Source of the DNA: Sediminibacterium sp. TEGAF015
GTDB taxonomy: Bacteria; Bacteroidota; Bacteroidia; Chitinophagales; Chitinophagaceae
Length of the DNA: 64,000 nt
Direction of reading: 5' to 3'
NCBI RefSeq assembly: GCF_025997995.1
Contig: NZ_AP026683.1
Location: 1,302,501-1,366,500 of the forward strand
Shown: piece by piece, positions 18,051 to 26,418 of the stretch
Position numbering within the stretch: position 1 is the first letter of the stretch
How the letters are laid out: every line of letters begins with the position of its first letter
The notes under the pieces: model-generated
What the model saw: only the letters and a program-made list of their open reading frames with translations
Told to the model about the DNA's origin: nothing
Databases searched by the model: none
Translations under genes and position numbers: made by a program

Positions 18051-18905
18051 ATGACTATTCTAGGAGCAAAACAGCATATCATTCAAGCCATCCATTCTGT
18101 ATATGATGAAAGAGAGGCTGGCAATATTGCGGTTTTACTCATTGAGCATTTTACTGGTTTAAGCAAAATGAATCAATTCCTGGAAAAAGATAAAGCCTGG
18201 CCAGAAGTTCTGGCAAATCCACTTGAGGCTGCAGTTAATCGTTTACAAAAAGGTGAACCCATTCAATATATCATGGGCAAAACCTGGTTTTACGGATTAG
18301 CCCTAAAAGTGAATCCCCATACTTTAATACCCCGCCCTGAAACAGAAGAATTGGTGGAATTGGTTATTCGACACCTAACAACAATAACAACAGCATGTCC
18401 CCGAATCCTTGAAGTTGGAACTGGTTCAGGGTGTATATCCCTGGCCATTGCATCCCGTATGCCCAATGTCATTATTACCGCTATTGATATCAGTAAGGAA
18501 GCATTGCTTGTTGCAGAAGAAAATGCCAAACAAATCCAACACAATATCCAATTTAAACAACTCGATTTTCTAAATAAAAGCAATTGGGCATTGCTTGACC
18601 ATTTTGACATCATCATCAGCAATCCACCTTATATTAAAGAAACCGAATCCAGCACCATGCACAACAATGTGCTTAAGTATGAACCATATACTGCTTTATT
18701 TGTGCGTGACAACGACCCACTCATTTTTTATCAGGCCATTGAAACTTTCAGTCATACAAACCTGAAAAAGCCTGGAGCTATTTTTGTTGAAATCAATGAA
18801 AGACTGGGCAAAGAAACAACAGCCGTCTTTGAAAAAAACTATACCGTTTGTTTACAAAAAGACATGCAGGGGAAAGATCGAATGATTGCGGCCTATCAAA
18901 AATAG
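18051..18905 (+). CDS. prmC: Peptide chain release factor glutamine N5-methyltransferase
   Basis: Methylates the Gln of the GGQ motif in release factors 1 and 2. 284 aa. An N-terminal helical domain is followed by the SAM-dependent methyltransferase: RPETEELVELV, ILEVGTGSGCISLAIA (motif I) and the substrate-binding SNPPYIKE. ATG 18051. It converges on exbD with a 9-bp gap and no visible terminator. Confidence 0.95.
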   Translation: MTILGAKQHIIQAIHSVYDEREAGNIAVLLIEHFTGLSKMNQFLEKDKAWPEVLANPLEAAVNRLQKGEPIQYIMGKTWFYGLALKVNPHTLIPRPETEELVELVIRHLTTITTACPRILEVGTGSGCISLAIASRMPNVIITAIDISKEALLVAEENAKQIQHNIQFKQLDFLNKSNWALLDHFDIIISNPPYIKETESSTMHNNVLKYEPYTALFVRDNDPLIFYQAIETFSHTNLKKPGAIFVEINERLGKETTAVFEKNYTVCLQKDMQGKDRMIAAYQK

Positions 18906-18914
18906 ATGCCTGAA

Positions 18915-19310
18915 TCAATTCTGATCTACAGCCATCACCGGCGTTGCACCCAATTTTTTAATGATTTGCATTACTTTAATGGAAGTACCCAAATGAGAAG
19001 TGCTATCGCCATTAATCACCACTGTTGGCTTTTCGTTTTCTTTAGATAAGTAGTCCTGCAATTTGGACTCAAGCATTTCCAAAGCAACAGGCTCTGCCCC
19101 CAGAAATAATTGCTGATTTTTATCTACACTAATCACCACGGTTTGCTTTGCTTTGGTATCAGATTTTGCCTTCGGATTAGCCACTTTAATCACGTTCGGA
19201 TTTGCCAGGGTAGAAACAATCAGGAAAAACAATAATAAAATAAACAATATATCATTCAATGCGCCTGTATGCATTTCCGGGCTTGACTTATATCTTTTAC
19301 GGATGTTCAT
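18915..19310 (-). CDS. ExbD/TolR family biopolymer transport protein
   Basis: Partner of ExbB in the proton-motive-force motor that energises TonB or Tol. 131 aa from ATG 19310 (MNIRKRYKSSPEMHTGALND); a longer reading frame upstream lies inside exbB and is rejected. A single TM follows at about residues 20-40 with the essential Asp at its start (LNDILFILLLFFLIVST), then a periplasmic domain ending KVMQIIKKLGATPVMAV. It starts 1 bp after the exbB stop. No TonB gene is adjacent. Confidence 0.9.
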   Translation of the reverse strand: MNIRKRYKSSPEMHTGALNDILFILLLFFLIVSTLANPNVIKVANPKAKSDTKAKQTVVISVDKNQQLFLGAEPVALEMLESKLQDYLSKENEKPTVVINGDSTSHLGTSIKVMQIIKKLGATPVMAVDQN

Positions 19311-19311
19311 A

Positions 19312-19995
19312 TTATCTGGTTGGCTCCTGTAAAATATCCATGAAATCTGCACTGGCAGCTTCCATTTTATTGGCTGTTTTATCAATTTGTGTGCTTAGAA
19401 AATTGTGTCCCACATAGGCAATCAAACCGATAATTAAACCAGTAGCTGAAGTAATCATTTTAGTATATATACCACCTGCTATGGTATTCAGCGTGTACTC
19501 ACCGGTAGAAGCAATTCCATAGAATAACTGCACCATTCCAATAATCGTTCCCAGAAATCCAAACATGGGTGCTATTCCAGCAATCAATGATAAAATGTTC
19601 AGGTTCTTTTCCATATTGTACATTTCAAGCTTACCCACATTCTCCATACTTTTCTCAATGGCATCAATTGGCTTCCCTATTCTTTGTAATCCTTTATCAA
19701 TCATTTTAGCCACCGGATTCTGATGAGAACGGGCATAAGTTTTGGCAGCCTGCACATTTCCGGAAAGGATATGATCCCTTACAATTACCATAAACTGCGG
19801 ATCTATCAATCCCGCCCTTCTAATGGCCAAAAGTCTTTCAGTAAAAACATAAATGGCCAGAATCAGTAACAAGTAAAGTGGATACATGATCCAGCCTCCC
19901 TTATCTAATAATGTCCATAAAGAAACTTTTTCGGCGGTAGCTATGGCTGCGCCGGCAATATTCTGAGCAGTATCTGTTTGTAATAGGTACAACAT
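19312..19995 (-). CDS. MotA/TolQ/ExbB proton channel family protein
   Basis: Inner-membrane motor subunit that pairs with ExbD. 227 aa, three TM segments: one near residues 35-52 (GGWIMYPLYLLLILAIYVF), and two in the conserved C-terminal block (ILSLIAGIAPMFGFLGTIIGMV and ITSATGLIIGLIAYVGHNFL). The GxxxFGFLGTIxGM signature is clear. Upstream N-terminal extension of about 30 residues is usual in Bacteroidota. The next gene upstream (SPFH) ends 108 bp before it, with an inverted repeat in between. Confidence 0.93.
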   Translation of the reverse strand: MLYLLQTDTAQNIAGAAIATAEKVSLWTLLDKGGWIMYPLYLLLILAIYVFTERLLAIRRAGLIDPQFMVIVRDHILSGNVQAAKTYARSHQNPVAKMIDKGLQRIGKPIDAIEKSMENVGKLEMYNMEKNLNILSLIAGIAPMFGFLGTIIGMVQLFYGIASTGEYTLNTIAGGIYTKMITSATGLIIGLIAYVGHNFLSTQIDKTANKMEAASADFMDILQEPTR

Positions 19996-20070
19996 AAAAA
20001 AGTTTAAAATGCGAATCTAAAGTGTTCTGCAAAAGAACAATGAATCGTGTATAAATATTGCCTCGTTTTG

Positions 20071-20103
20071 TTAATTAAGAAAGCTTTTACACATCTTAAT
20101 TAA
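20071..20103. repeat. Perfect 10-bp inverted repeat between SPFH gene and exbB
   Basis: TTAATTAAGA (20071-20080) and TCTTAATTAA (20094-20103) are perfect reverse complements with a 13-nt spacer, directly following the SPFH stop codon. On the minus strand the stem is not followed by a T-run, so a classical terminator is unlikely; it may be a 3'-end stabilising stem or a regulator site for exbB. Confidence 0.5.
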
Positions 20104-21051
20104 TTACAATCCCTTGGTTTCCTTCATCTTCATCATTGCCATGATTTGACGCATATTGTCCTGCATACCCTCCGGACTACCATCCAGAAATATTACATTC
20201 CCCTTACCTATTTCGGCAAAATTCTTTATCGCTTCTGTCCACATGCTAAATAAAATAACATTGGTATCCAGATTGGCTTGTTTCATTTCCTCGGCAGCTT
20301 GACTCATTCCTTTTGCAACTTCCTGTCTGAATAAGGCTACGCCCATCCCTCTCAATCTGGCAGCCTCTCTTTCTGCTTCAGCAGCAATTTTAATAGCATT
20401 ACCTTCTGCTTCTGCGCCTTTTGTTTTTGTTATCAATAAAGCTTGGCCCTCATTCTCTGCAGCAGCCTTCAAATTATTGCTGGCTACTACCCTGCTCATA
20501 CTCTCCATAATCACCTGATCAAAAGTGATATCATTGATTTGCAGGTCCTGTAAATGATATCCCCAGTCTTCCAGTGACTTATCAATTTGCTGCTTTACAT
20601 CTTCCACGATCTCTCTTCTTAGTAACAAAATTTCAGCTTGCTTCTTTGTAGCAACAAACGCGCGGATAGAACCTTCAACGGTTCTGATTAGTGCCTGCAT
20701 CAGATCTTTTTCTGATATAAACTTAAAAGCCACATTTTTAATTGTTTGCTCGTCCTGGTTTATTACCGAATAAAGCAGCATGCTTTTAAAATATACATTG
20801 GCCTGATCTACAGTTACAGCCTGGAACTCCAATTCAACCGAGCGATTCTGAATACTTACTGTTTTATATACCTGTTCTAAAATGGGTATTTTAAAGTTTA
20901 ATCCGGGCATCAGGATTCTTCGGTATTTTCCAAACATAGTTATCACGGCAATAGTCCCCTGGTTTACTGTAACCAAACCAGTAAATACAATAATGATTGC
21001 TATGATCAACCACCAATAGTTCATTAAAAATTGCATAATAGAAAGTTTCAT
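20104..21051 (-). CDS. SPFH/band 7 (stomatin-prohibitin-like) membrane protein
   Basis: 315 aa. One N-terminal TM (about residues 11-31, NYWWLIIAIIIVFTGLV), then an SPFH domain (VNQGTIAVITMFGKYRRILMPGLNFKIP, SVELEFQAVTVDQANV) and a long Ala/Glu-rich coiled coil (about 195-260, KTKGAEAEGNAIKIAAEAEREAARL in part). Such proteins form large ring oligomers that organise membrane microdomains. The C terminus is Met-rich (RQIMAMMKMKETKG). No NfeD-like partner is adjacent. ATG 21051 is 12 bp after the pepT stop. Confidence 0.9.
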   Translation of the reverse strand: MKLSIMQFLMNYWWLIIAIIIVFTGLVTVNQGTIAVITMFGKYRRILMPGLNFKIPILEQVYKTVSIQNRSVELEFQAVTVDQANVYFKSMLLYSVINQDEQTIKNVAFKFISEKDLMQALIRTVEGSIRAFVATKKQAEILLLRREIVEDVKQQIDKSLEDWGYHLQDLQINDITFDQVIMESMSRVVASNNLKAAAENEGQALLITKTKGAEAEGNAIKIAAEAEREAARLRGMGVALFRQEVAKGMSQAAEEMKQANLDTNVILFSMWTEAIKNFAEIGKGNVIFLDGSPEGMQDNMRQIMAMMKMKETKGL

Positions 21052-21063
21052 TAAAGATAGGTG

Positions 21064-22317
21064 CTATTTGTGCAGATTTTCCCCCTTTTCTTCCCACACT
21101 TTAACCAAATGCACCAGTACTTCAACGGCTTTTTCCATATCATATACGCCAACCCACTCTTTTTTACTGTGAATGGCTTGCATTCCGGTAAAAATATTAG
21201 GGCAAGGCAATCCCATAAAACTCAATCTGCTTCCATCCGTACCCCCACGAATTGGTTCTTTTACAAAAGGTAATGCAGCTCGGGAATACGCTTCCTCAGC
21301 AAAGGCAGTAATGAATGGGTAACGGTCAATCACTTCTTTCATATTGCGATACTGCTCCTCATCCGTAAAATTCAAATTCACTCCGGCATATTTCTTCGCA
21401 ATCTGATTTGCAATCCGGACAATCTCTTCCTGATGATGCTGGAGTTGATAGGTATCAAAATCCCTGATAATAAATTCAATTGTCGCTTTTTCTGCAGACC
21501 CTTCCATATGAACAGGATGCACAAATCCCAGCTTTTTATCGGTGACTTCAGGTGCCAGCCTGTCTGTTGGCAAAGCAGCAATAATTTCTGCTGCTAGTTT
21601 GATGGCATTGACCATTTTTCCTTTTGCATATCCCGGATGCGCAATAACTCCTTCAATATGTATGGCAAAACCATTGGCACTGAAAGTTTCATCTTCAAAA
21701 GTTCCTAGCTCGCCCCCATCAAGGGTATAGGCAAAATCTGCCCCCAGTAATTGCATGTTCAGGTGATTGGTTCCTCTTCCTACTTCTTCATCTGGGGTAA
21801 ATAAAATTTTTATTTCTCCGTGCGGAATAGAACCATCACTGCATAAAATTTCAGCAAGTGACATAATGATGGCTACTCCGGCTTTATCATCGGCGCCTAA
21901 TAAAGTTGTGCCGCTAGCCGTAATAATATCTTTTCCGATATGCTGTTTTAAATAGGGCATTTTTTCAGGATCAAGTACAATGCTGCTATCATCCGGCAAA
22001 ACAATGGGCTGACCCTGGTAATTTTTGTGAAGGATGGGTTTCACATCTGTTCCGGAACAATCCGGAGCTGTGTCAACATGCGAACAAAAACAAATAACAG
22101 GCAGGTTTTTGGCACTATTCGACGGAATGGTTGCATACACGTATCCGAACTCATCTGTAATTACATCCTTGATACCCATTTGCTTTAGCTCGGCTGCCAA
22201 TACCCTGCTTAGATTTTTTTGCTTTTCGGTGGAAGGAGCTTCATTACTATGAGGATTACTCTGTGTGTCTATCTGAACGTACTGCATTAATCGATCTGCT
22301 ACACTTACGGATTGCAT
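21064..22317 (-). CDS. pepT: Peptidase T (tripeptide aminopeptidase)
   Basis: Removes the N-terminal residue from tripeptides; cytoplasmic M20B metallopeptidase with two zinc ions. 417 aa, the usual length. Zinc ligands and catalytic residues are seen: CSHVDTAPD (His80, Asp82), LGADDKAG, TPDEEVGRG (catalytic Glu plus ligand Glu), LDGGELG and, near the C terminus, MQAIHSKKE with the last His. RGGTDGSRLSFMGLPCPN is also typical. The promoter region is shared with a divergent membrane-protein gene and contains two palindromes. Confidence 0.96.
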   Translation of the reverse strand: MQSVSVADRLMQYVQIDTQSNPHSNEAPSTEKQKNLSRVLAAELKQMGIKDVITDEFGYVYATIPSNSAKNLPVICFCSHVDTAPDCSGTDVKPILHKNYQGQPIVLPDDSSIVLDPEKMPYLKQHIGKDIITASGTTLLGADDKAGVAIIMSLAEILCSDGSIPHGEIKILFTPDEEVGRGTNHLNMQLLGADFAYTLDGGELGTFEDETFSANGFAIHIEGVIAHPGYAKGKMVNAIKLAAEIIAALPTDRLAPEVTDKKLGFVHPVHMEGSAEKATIEFIIRDFDTYQLQHHQEEIVRIANQIAKKYAGVNLNFTDEEQYRNMKEVIDRYPFITAFAEEAYSRAALPFVKEPIRGGTDGSRLSFMGLPCPNIFTGMQAIHSKKEWVGVYDMEKAVEVLVHLVKVWEEKGENLHK

Positions 22318-22342
22318 TATTTCTGTTTTTCTGCAAAGTAAG

Positions 22343-22361
22343 AATAGTTGCTACAACTATT
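22343..22361. promoter_or_regulatory. Perfect 8-3-8 palindrome upstream of pepT
   Basis: AATAGTTG-CTA-CAACTATT, a perfect inverted repeat of 19 bp in the 93-bp divergent gap. On the minus strand it lies directly upstream of TTACTTTG (22333-22340), a near match to the -7 box of pepT, so a repressor bound here would block pepT transcription. No regulator gene is adjacent; operator function is inferred. Confidence 0.45.
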
Positions 22362-22384
22362 GCATTTGTAAAAAGAGATGGGTA

Positions 22385-22401
22385 TTTTGTTATAAACAAA
22401 A
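22385..22401. promoter_or_regulatory. Perfect 7-3-7 palindrome upstream of membrane-protein gene
   Basis: TTTTGTT-ATA-AACAAAA, 9 bp before ATG 22411. It has the size of a dimeric regulator site, but it is AT-rich and could be chance. It differs in sequence from the palindrome at 22343-22361. Confidence 0.35.
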
Positions 22402-22410
22402 CATGCCTCA

Positions 22411-22965
22411 ATGAAAAAAACTATTATTGCTTCCTTCGTAGGAGGAATGCTGCTATTTATGTGGCAGTTCATTTCCTGGACTGCTATCAATCTGCACAGT
22501 CCTTCACAACAATACAGTCCAAAGCAGGACACTATTCTTGCAATGCTAAAAACCCATTTAGACAAAGAAGGTGGCTATTATCTGCCTTCCGCACCTGCTG
22601 GCACTTCCTTTGAAGAAATGGAAAAACTGGCTCAGAATCAGATAGGTAAACCCTGGGCAAGTATACAATACCATGCAGCTTTGGAATATAATATGGGATT
22701 AAATATGATGCGCGGATTAATCGCCAATATTTTCATTATTTGGCTGCTCTGTTGGATTCTTGGGAAGATTAGCAGCAACAACTTCTCTACCACTTTTACG
22801 GCTTCACTACTTGTAGGGCTCATTGTTTATCTGAACAGCAGTTATACTGGCCATATTTGGTATCCAATGTTCGATATTAGAGCTTATCTGATAGATGCAG
22901 TAGTTAGCTGGGCACTTGTGGGTATTTGGCTGGGCTGGTGGCTGAATAGAAATAAGACGAATTAA
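22411..22965 (+). CDS. Conserved membrane protein of unknown function
   Basis: 184 aa. Hydrophobic segments at about 5-27 (IIASFVGGMLLFMWQFISW), 104-120 (IANIFIIWLLCWILGK), 128-146 and 160-178 (VVSWALVGIWLGWWL), so probably four TM helices with a roughly 75-residue extracytoplasmic loop after the first. The loop contains ILAMLKTHLDKEGGYYLPS and ends in the segment EEMEKLAQNQIGKPWASIQYH. I do not recognise a named family. Transcribed divergently from pepT and closed by a strong terminator. Confidence 0.72.
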   Translation: MKKTIIASFVGGMLLFMWQFISWTAINLHSPSQQYSPKQDTILAMLKTHLDKEGGYYLPSAPAGTSFEEMEKLAQNQIGKPWASIQYHAALEYNMGLNMMRGLIANIFIIWLLCWILGKISSNNFSTTFTASLLVGLIVYLNSSYTGHIWYPMFDIRAYLIDAVVSWALVGIWLGWWLNRNKTN

Positions 22966-22968
22966 TAA

Positions 22969-22995
22969 AAAAGAGACCGGAATCCGGTCTCTTTT
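22969..22995. terminator. Bidirectional intrinsic terminator
   Basis: An 11-bp perfect stem (AAAAGAGACCG/CGGTCTCTTTT) with a 5-nt loop lies between the convergent 22411 gene and the FKBP gene. T-rich tracts follow on both strands. Confidence 0.9.
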
Positions 22996-23062
22996 ATTTT
23001 CAGCCTAAAAGCTATTATCAATTTCAGCTTCCTTATAAGTAACTGTATAAGGAACAGGTGAA

Positions 23063-23518
23063 TTAAGGAGTGATGATAATAGACTTAGGACCATCAATAG
23101 CCACTAACTCCAGATCAAAAATCAATTCTTCGCCCGCTAAAGGATGATTGGCATCCAATACAACTACTGCATCTTTTACTTCAACAATCATAACCGGAAA
23201 ATTCTGTCCAGAGCCATTGCTCATATTTAATTGCATACCTACTTCAGGCACCATGTCTGCAGGAAATCTGTCTTTTGGAAACTCCATGATCATTTCTTCT
23301 TGCTTAGGACCGTAAGCCTGATCTGCTGGTATACTGATTGTCTTTTTTTCACCAATAACCATACCTGTAACACCATCATCAAAACCGGCAATAACCATAC
23401 CGCTTCCGATTTCAAATTCCAATGGTTCTCTTCCTTCTGAGGAATCGAATGTGTTGCCATTGGTTAACTTTCCGTGATAATGTACTTTTACCTTATCACC
23501 TTTCTTTGCTTGTTGCAT
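23063..23518 (-). CDS. FKBP-type peptidyl-prolyl cis-trans isomerase, SlyD-like
   Basis: Folding helper that isomerises X-Pro bonds. 151 aa. The FKBP start is clear ([32 protein letters not shown] in two parts), interrupted by the insert-in-flap domain seen in SlyD (about residues 70-125, with [18 protein letters not shown] after it). It lacks the His/Cys-rich metal-binding tail of E. coli SlyD. No signal peptide, so cytoplasmic. ATG 23518. Confidence 0.92.
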   Translation of the reverse strand: MQQAKKGDKVKVHYHGKLTNGNTFDSSEGREPLEFEIGSGMVIAGFDDGVTGMVIGEKKTISIPADQAYGPKQEEMIMEFPKDRFPADMVPEVGMQLNMSNGSGQNFPVMIVEVKDAVVVLDANHPLAGEELIFDLELVAIDGPKSIIITP

Positions 23519-23571
23519 AAATAAATATTAAGCTGCAAAAATACTATCCTTCCCTAACCTGACGAAGTATT

Positions 23572-23603
23572 TTTAGTTAAGATTCAATGGAAACCTAACT
23601 TTG
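23572..23603 (+). promoter_or_regulatory. Probable promoter of fmt
   Basis: TTTA (23572-23575), 20-nt spacer, TAACTTTG (23596-23603): three of four bases match at -33 and the full TAnnTTTG at -7. Expected start of transcription is about 10 bases before the fmt ATG at 23621, giving a very short leader. Confidence 0.5.
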
Positions 23604-23620
23604 CAGCCTAAAAACTATTT

Positions 23621-24538
23621 ATGCGCATTGTTTTCATGGGAACCCCAGATTTTGCTGTTGCTTCATTGGATGCGCTGATTTCCAACAACTTCAATGTAGT
23701 TGCAGTTGTAACTGCACCAGACAAACCCGCCGGCAGAGGCTTGAAAATGAGCCAAAGTGCTGTAAAACAATTTGCTACAGCGCACAATATACCAGTACTT
23801 CAACCACATAAGCTAAAAGACTCGGAATTTATTGACATATTAAAGAAACTTGCTGCTGATCTTCAGGTGGTTGTTGCTTTCAGAATGTTGCCGGAAATAG
23901 TTTGGAATATGCCTCCAATGGGTACCATCAATGTTCATGGCTCATTGTTGCCCCAATACAGAGGAGCAGCACCCATAAACTGGGCGGTAATCAATGGTGA
24001 AAAAACGACAGGAGTAACTACTTTCAAATTAAAACACGAAATAGATACAGGCGATATCCTTTTACAGGAATCTATGAATATTGGAGAGGACGAAACGGCC
24101 ACAGAAGTGCACGATCGAATGAAAATAATAGGTGCTAATCTGCTGGTAAAAACATTAAAGCAACTGGAAGAAGGAACCATTCAGGAACAGCCTCAACAAT
24201 TAACTACAGAAAACAAACATGCCCCTAAGATTTTCACAGCTGATTGCCAGATTCATTGGGATAATCCTGTTGAAACGCTTCACAATCTTGTGCGTGGACT
24301 TTCGCAATTTCCTGGGGCAATTACCTATCTGGATGGAAAAATTCTGAAAGTGTATCGAAGCAAAAGAGAATTGACTTCGCACCAATTTGAAAGCGGAAAA
24401 ATATTTACCGATAATAAAACTTATCTGAAATTCAGTTGCACCAACGGATTTCTTCATCTGCTGGAAATCCAACTAGAAGGAAAAAAGCGTATGCCCATCA
24501 GTGATTTTCTCAGAGGCTATACCATTCAGGAAAATTAA
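23621..24538 (+). CDS. fmt: Methionyl-tRNA formyltransferase
   Basis: Formylates Met-tRNA(fMet) for translation initiation. 305 aa. GTPDFAVASLDAL at the start, APDKPAGRG loop, the catalytic region INVHGSLLPQYRGAAPINWA (Asn104, His106) and the KHEIDTGDIL aspartate; a C-terminal OB-type tRNA-binding domain follows. def is not adjacent. Converges on the rhodanese-thioredoxin gene with an 8-bp gap. Confidence 0.97.
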   Translation: MRIVFMGTPDFAVASLDALISNNFNVVAVVTAPDKPAGRGLKMSQSAVKQFATAHNIPVLQPHKLKDSEFIDILKKLAADLQVVVAFRMLPEIVWNMPPMGTINVHGSLLPQYRGAAPINWAVINGEKTTGVTTFKLKHEIDTGDILLQESMNIGEDETATEVHDRMKIIGANLLVKTLKQLEEGTIQEQPQQLTTENKHAPKIFTADCQIHWDNPVETLHNLVRGLSQFPGAITYLDGKILKVYRSKRELTSHQFESGKIFTDNKTYLKFSCTNGFLHLLEIQLEGKKRMPISDFLRGYTIQEN

Positions 24539-24546
24539 GCTGTATT

Positions 24547-25281
24547 TTATTCGATGGCTTTACTTAGGGTTGGTAAATCTACCAATCCCTGTTTGCGCCA
24601 TACTTCCTTGCCATTTTTAAATACAATGAAAGTAGGAAGACCTTCAGAATGCAATTCTTTCATTACCGAAACATCTATACCACCGTCTACTTTTACCAGA
24701 TTAAATTGTGTGCCTTTTTCTTTTTGTAACTGCTTAAGTACTGGTTCCATTTTAACACAGGGAGGACACCACTCAGCACCAATATCTACTAAAATTGTTC
24801 CGGTTTTGGTACTCGCTTTAAAAGCAGCAATACTCATTTCAGCTCGTGCAGCCTTTGTTTCCAATGGCATCCCTTCCATGCGCCATGCAGATAAGCCTCC
24901 TTTTAAATTACTCACATCCTGAAAGCCATTTTGCTTCATCCAATTCATGGCTTCTTCACTTCTTACACCTGAAGCACAATACACTAAAACAGGTTTTGCT
25001 TTATCTATATACTGAACCCTTTCAGCAAACTCTTTTTCGTTCAACCAGTTGGCTTGTAAAGCATTGTTAAAATGTCCGCCCTGATATTCACCAGCCGTTC
25101 TTACATCTAGAATCTGGACACCAGGGGACTTCATCTTTTGTTCAAAATCTTTTACTGAAATAGATCCTCCTGTTTGAGCAACCGTTGCTGATATTTCACC
25201 TGAAACCTGATTTTCACTTGATGTAGAATTGCAGGAGAGGGTAGCAAACAGTAGAAGAAAGGAAAGAATTTGCTTTTTCAT
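24547..25281 (-). CDS. Rhodanese-thioredoxin fusion lipoprotein
   Basis: 244 aa with two enzyme-like domains on one lipoprotein (lipobox LFATLSC, Cys17). Residues 40-140 form a rhodanese domain with active-site loop CASGVRS (Cys102); residues 150-244 form a thioredoxin domain with AEWCPPC (Cys172, Cys175) and the cis-Pro in EGLPTF. It should act in the periplasm or at the outer membrane, in sulfur transfer or thiol-disulfide exchange. Last gene of the long leftward run; it starts 1 bp after the LysM gene's stop. Confidence 0.92.
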   Translation of the reverse strand: MKKQILSFLLLFATLSCNSTSSENQVSGEISATVAQTGGSISVKDFEQKMKSPGVQILDVRTAGEYQGGHFNNALQANWLNEKEFAERVQYIDKAKPVLVYCASGVRSEEAMNWMKQNGFQDVSNLKGGLSAWRMEGMPLETKAARAEMSIAAFKASTKTGTILVDIGAEWCPPCVKMEPVLKQLQKEKGTQFNLVKVDGGIDVSVMKELHSEGLPTFIVFKNGKEVWRKQGLVDLPTLSKAIE

Positions 25282-25282
25282 A

Positions 25283-26401
25283 TTATTGTAAATAAGTAAT
25301 CGTTACTGGAAAATAATTATCTGATTTACCTAATGCAGCAGCAGTTGCATTACTTAAACGAATCAACAGAGAAGGTGCTCCCTTAATTTCAGGCACAGGG
25401 CCAAGCACTCTTGCACATACCGTTTTGTTATCTGATGTTGATATACGAATGATGGTACCCGGTAAAACATCATTCATTAATGCATAGAATTTTCTATCGG
25501 AAAATCCACTTAAAGACTTGAATATACCTGCATCACCTGCCTTATTAACCTTGGTTTTGGATGACTCGTCCATTGCATAAATCAATCCGAAATATCCTTC
25601 ATCATTAGGTTTAGCGGTATATCTTAATTCATCTTCACTGATTTTATATTCTGTAGGTGCAACTTTATTGGTCTCTTTAAACTGCTCAACAGGAACAGGT
25701 GGAGGCACAATACTTGCTGCTGCCTCAGCCTCTTTCTTTGCTCTATCAGCAGCTGCTTTGGCAAAAAACTTATCCGTTTCAGTCATTGGCTTCATTTCCC
25801 CTTTCTTCATTTCTCTGGTTCCATCAATTGCTGCATCCATCACATTTGGATCTTTCAAAGGCTGAGGTTCAACTGGAGCACCAATTACCGGTGGCTTCAC
25901 AAAAACCTGTGCATTGGCCGCAGGTGCATCAGCTTTCATAGCAGCCAGTTTTGATCCGCCAATAAACCCAATAACAATAACCTGACCTTTTTTTAGTACG
26001 TCCGTTTTCAAATCATTCCATTCACGCAATTTAGCCAGAGGCACTTTGAAATAACGCTGGCTAAGTCTGAACAAGTTTTCACCGTTACCTGCAATATGAA
26101 AAACAGGTTCACTGGTAGCAAATTCCTGTTCCTGAACCAGGTTTTCTGCCGATAAGGGTATTTTTAATTTGTCCCCCGGAGAAAGTACCGCACTTATATT
26201 GATGTTATTGTAAACTGCTATTTGCCTTGGCGTAGCTCCGTAAATTCTGCTTAATACAGACAAAGTTTCTTTTCCTTTCAACTGATGAACTATATACAGA
26301 TCTCCCGTTGTTCCGGAAGCAATCAGTTTGTCTTGTGCATTTAAAAATGCAGTTAATAATAGAAAGACAAGGAATAAATATTTTCTCAGGTACATAAACA
26401 T
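25283..26401 (-). CDS. Secreted LysM-domain protein
   Basis: 372 aa with a signal peptide (cut near FLNAQ). Two LysM peptidoglycan-binding modules: about 35-80 (YIVHQLKGKETLSVLSRIYG, NNINISAVLSPGDKLKIPL) and 100-145 (FHIAGNGENLFRLSQRYF, LKKGQVIVIGF). A Pro/Ala/Lys-rich linker (170-245) leads to a C-terminal domain of about 110 residues (GYFGLIYAMDESSKTKVNKA) of the type fused to LysM in Bacteroidota, perhaps RlpA-like. Two ATGs (26401, 26395) are possible; the first is taken. Confidence 0.87.
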   Translation of the reverse strand: MFMYLRKYLFLVFLLLTAFLNAQDKLIASGTTGDLYIVHQLKGKETLSVLSRIYGATPRQIAVYNNINISAVLSPGDKLKIPLSAENLVQEQEFATSEPVFHIAGNGENLFRLSQRYFKVPLAKLREWNDLKTDVLKKGQVIVIGFIGGSKLAAMKADAPAANAQVFVKPPVIGAPVEPQPLKDPNVMDAAIDGTREMKKGEMKPMTETDKFFAKAAADRAKKEAEAAASIVPPPVPVEQFKETNKVAPTEYKISEDELRYTAKPNDEGYFGLIYAMDESSKTKVNKAGDAGIFKSLSGFSDRKFYALMNDVLPGTIIRISTSDNKTVCARVLGPVPEIKGAPSLLIRLSNATAAALGKSDNYFPVTITYLQ

Positions 26402-26418
26402 TCAAATGGTTAGCAAAG

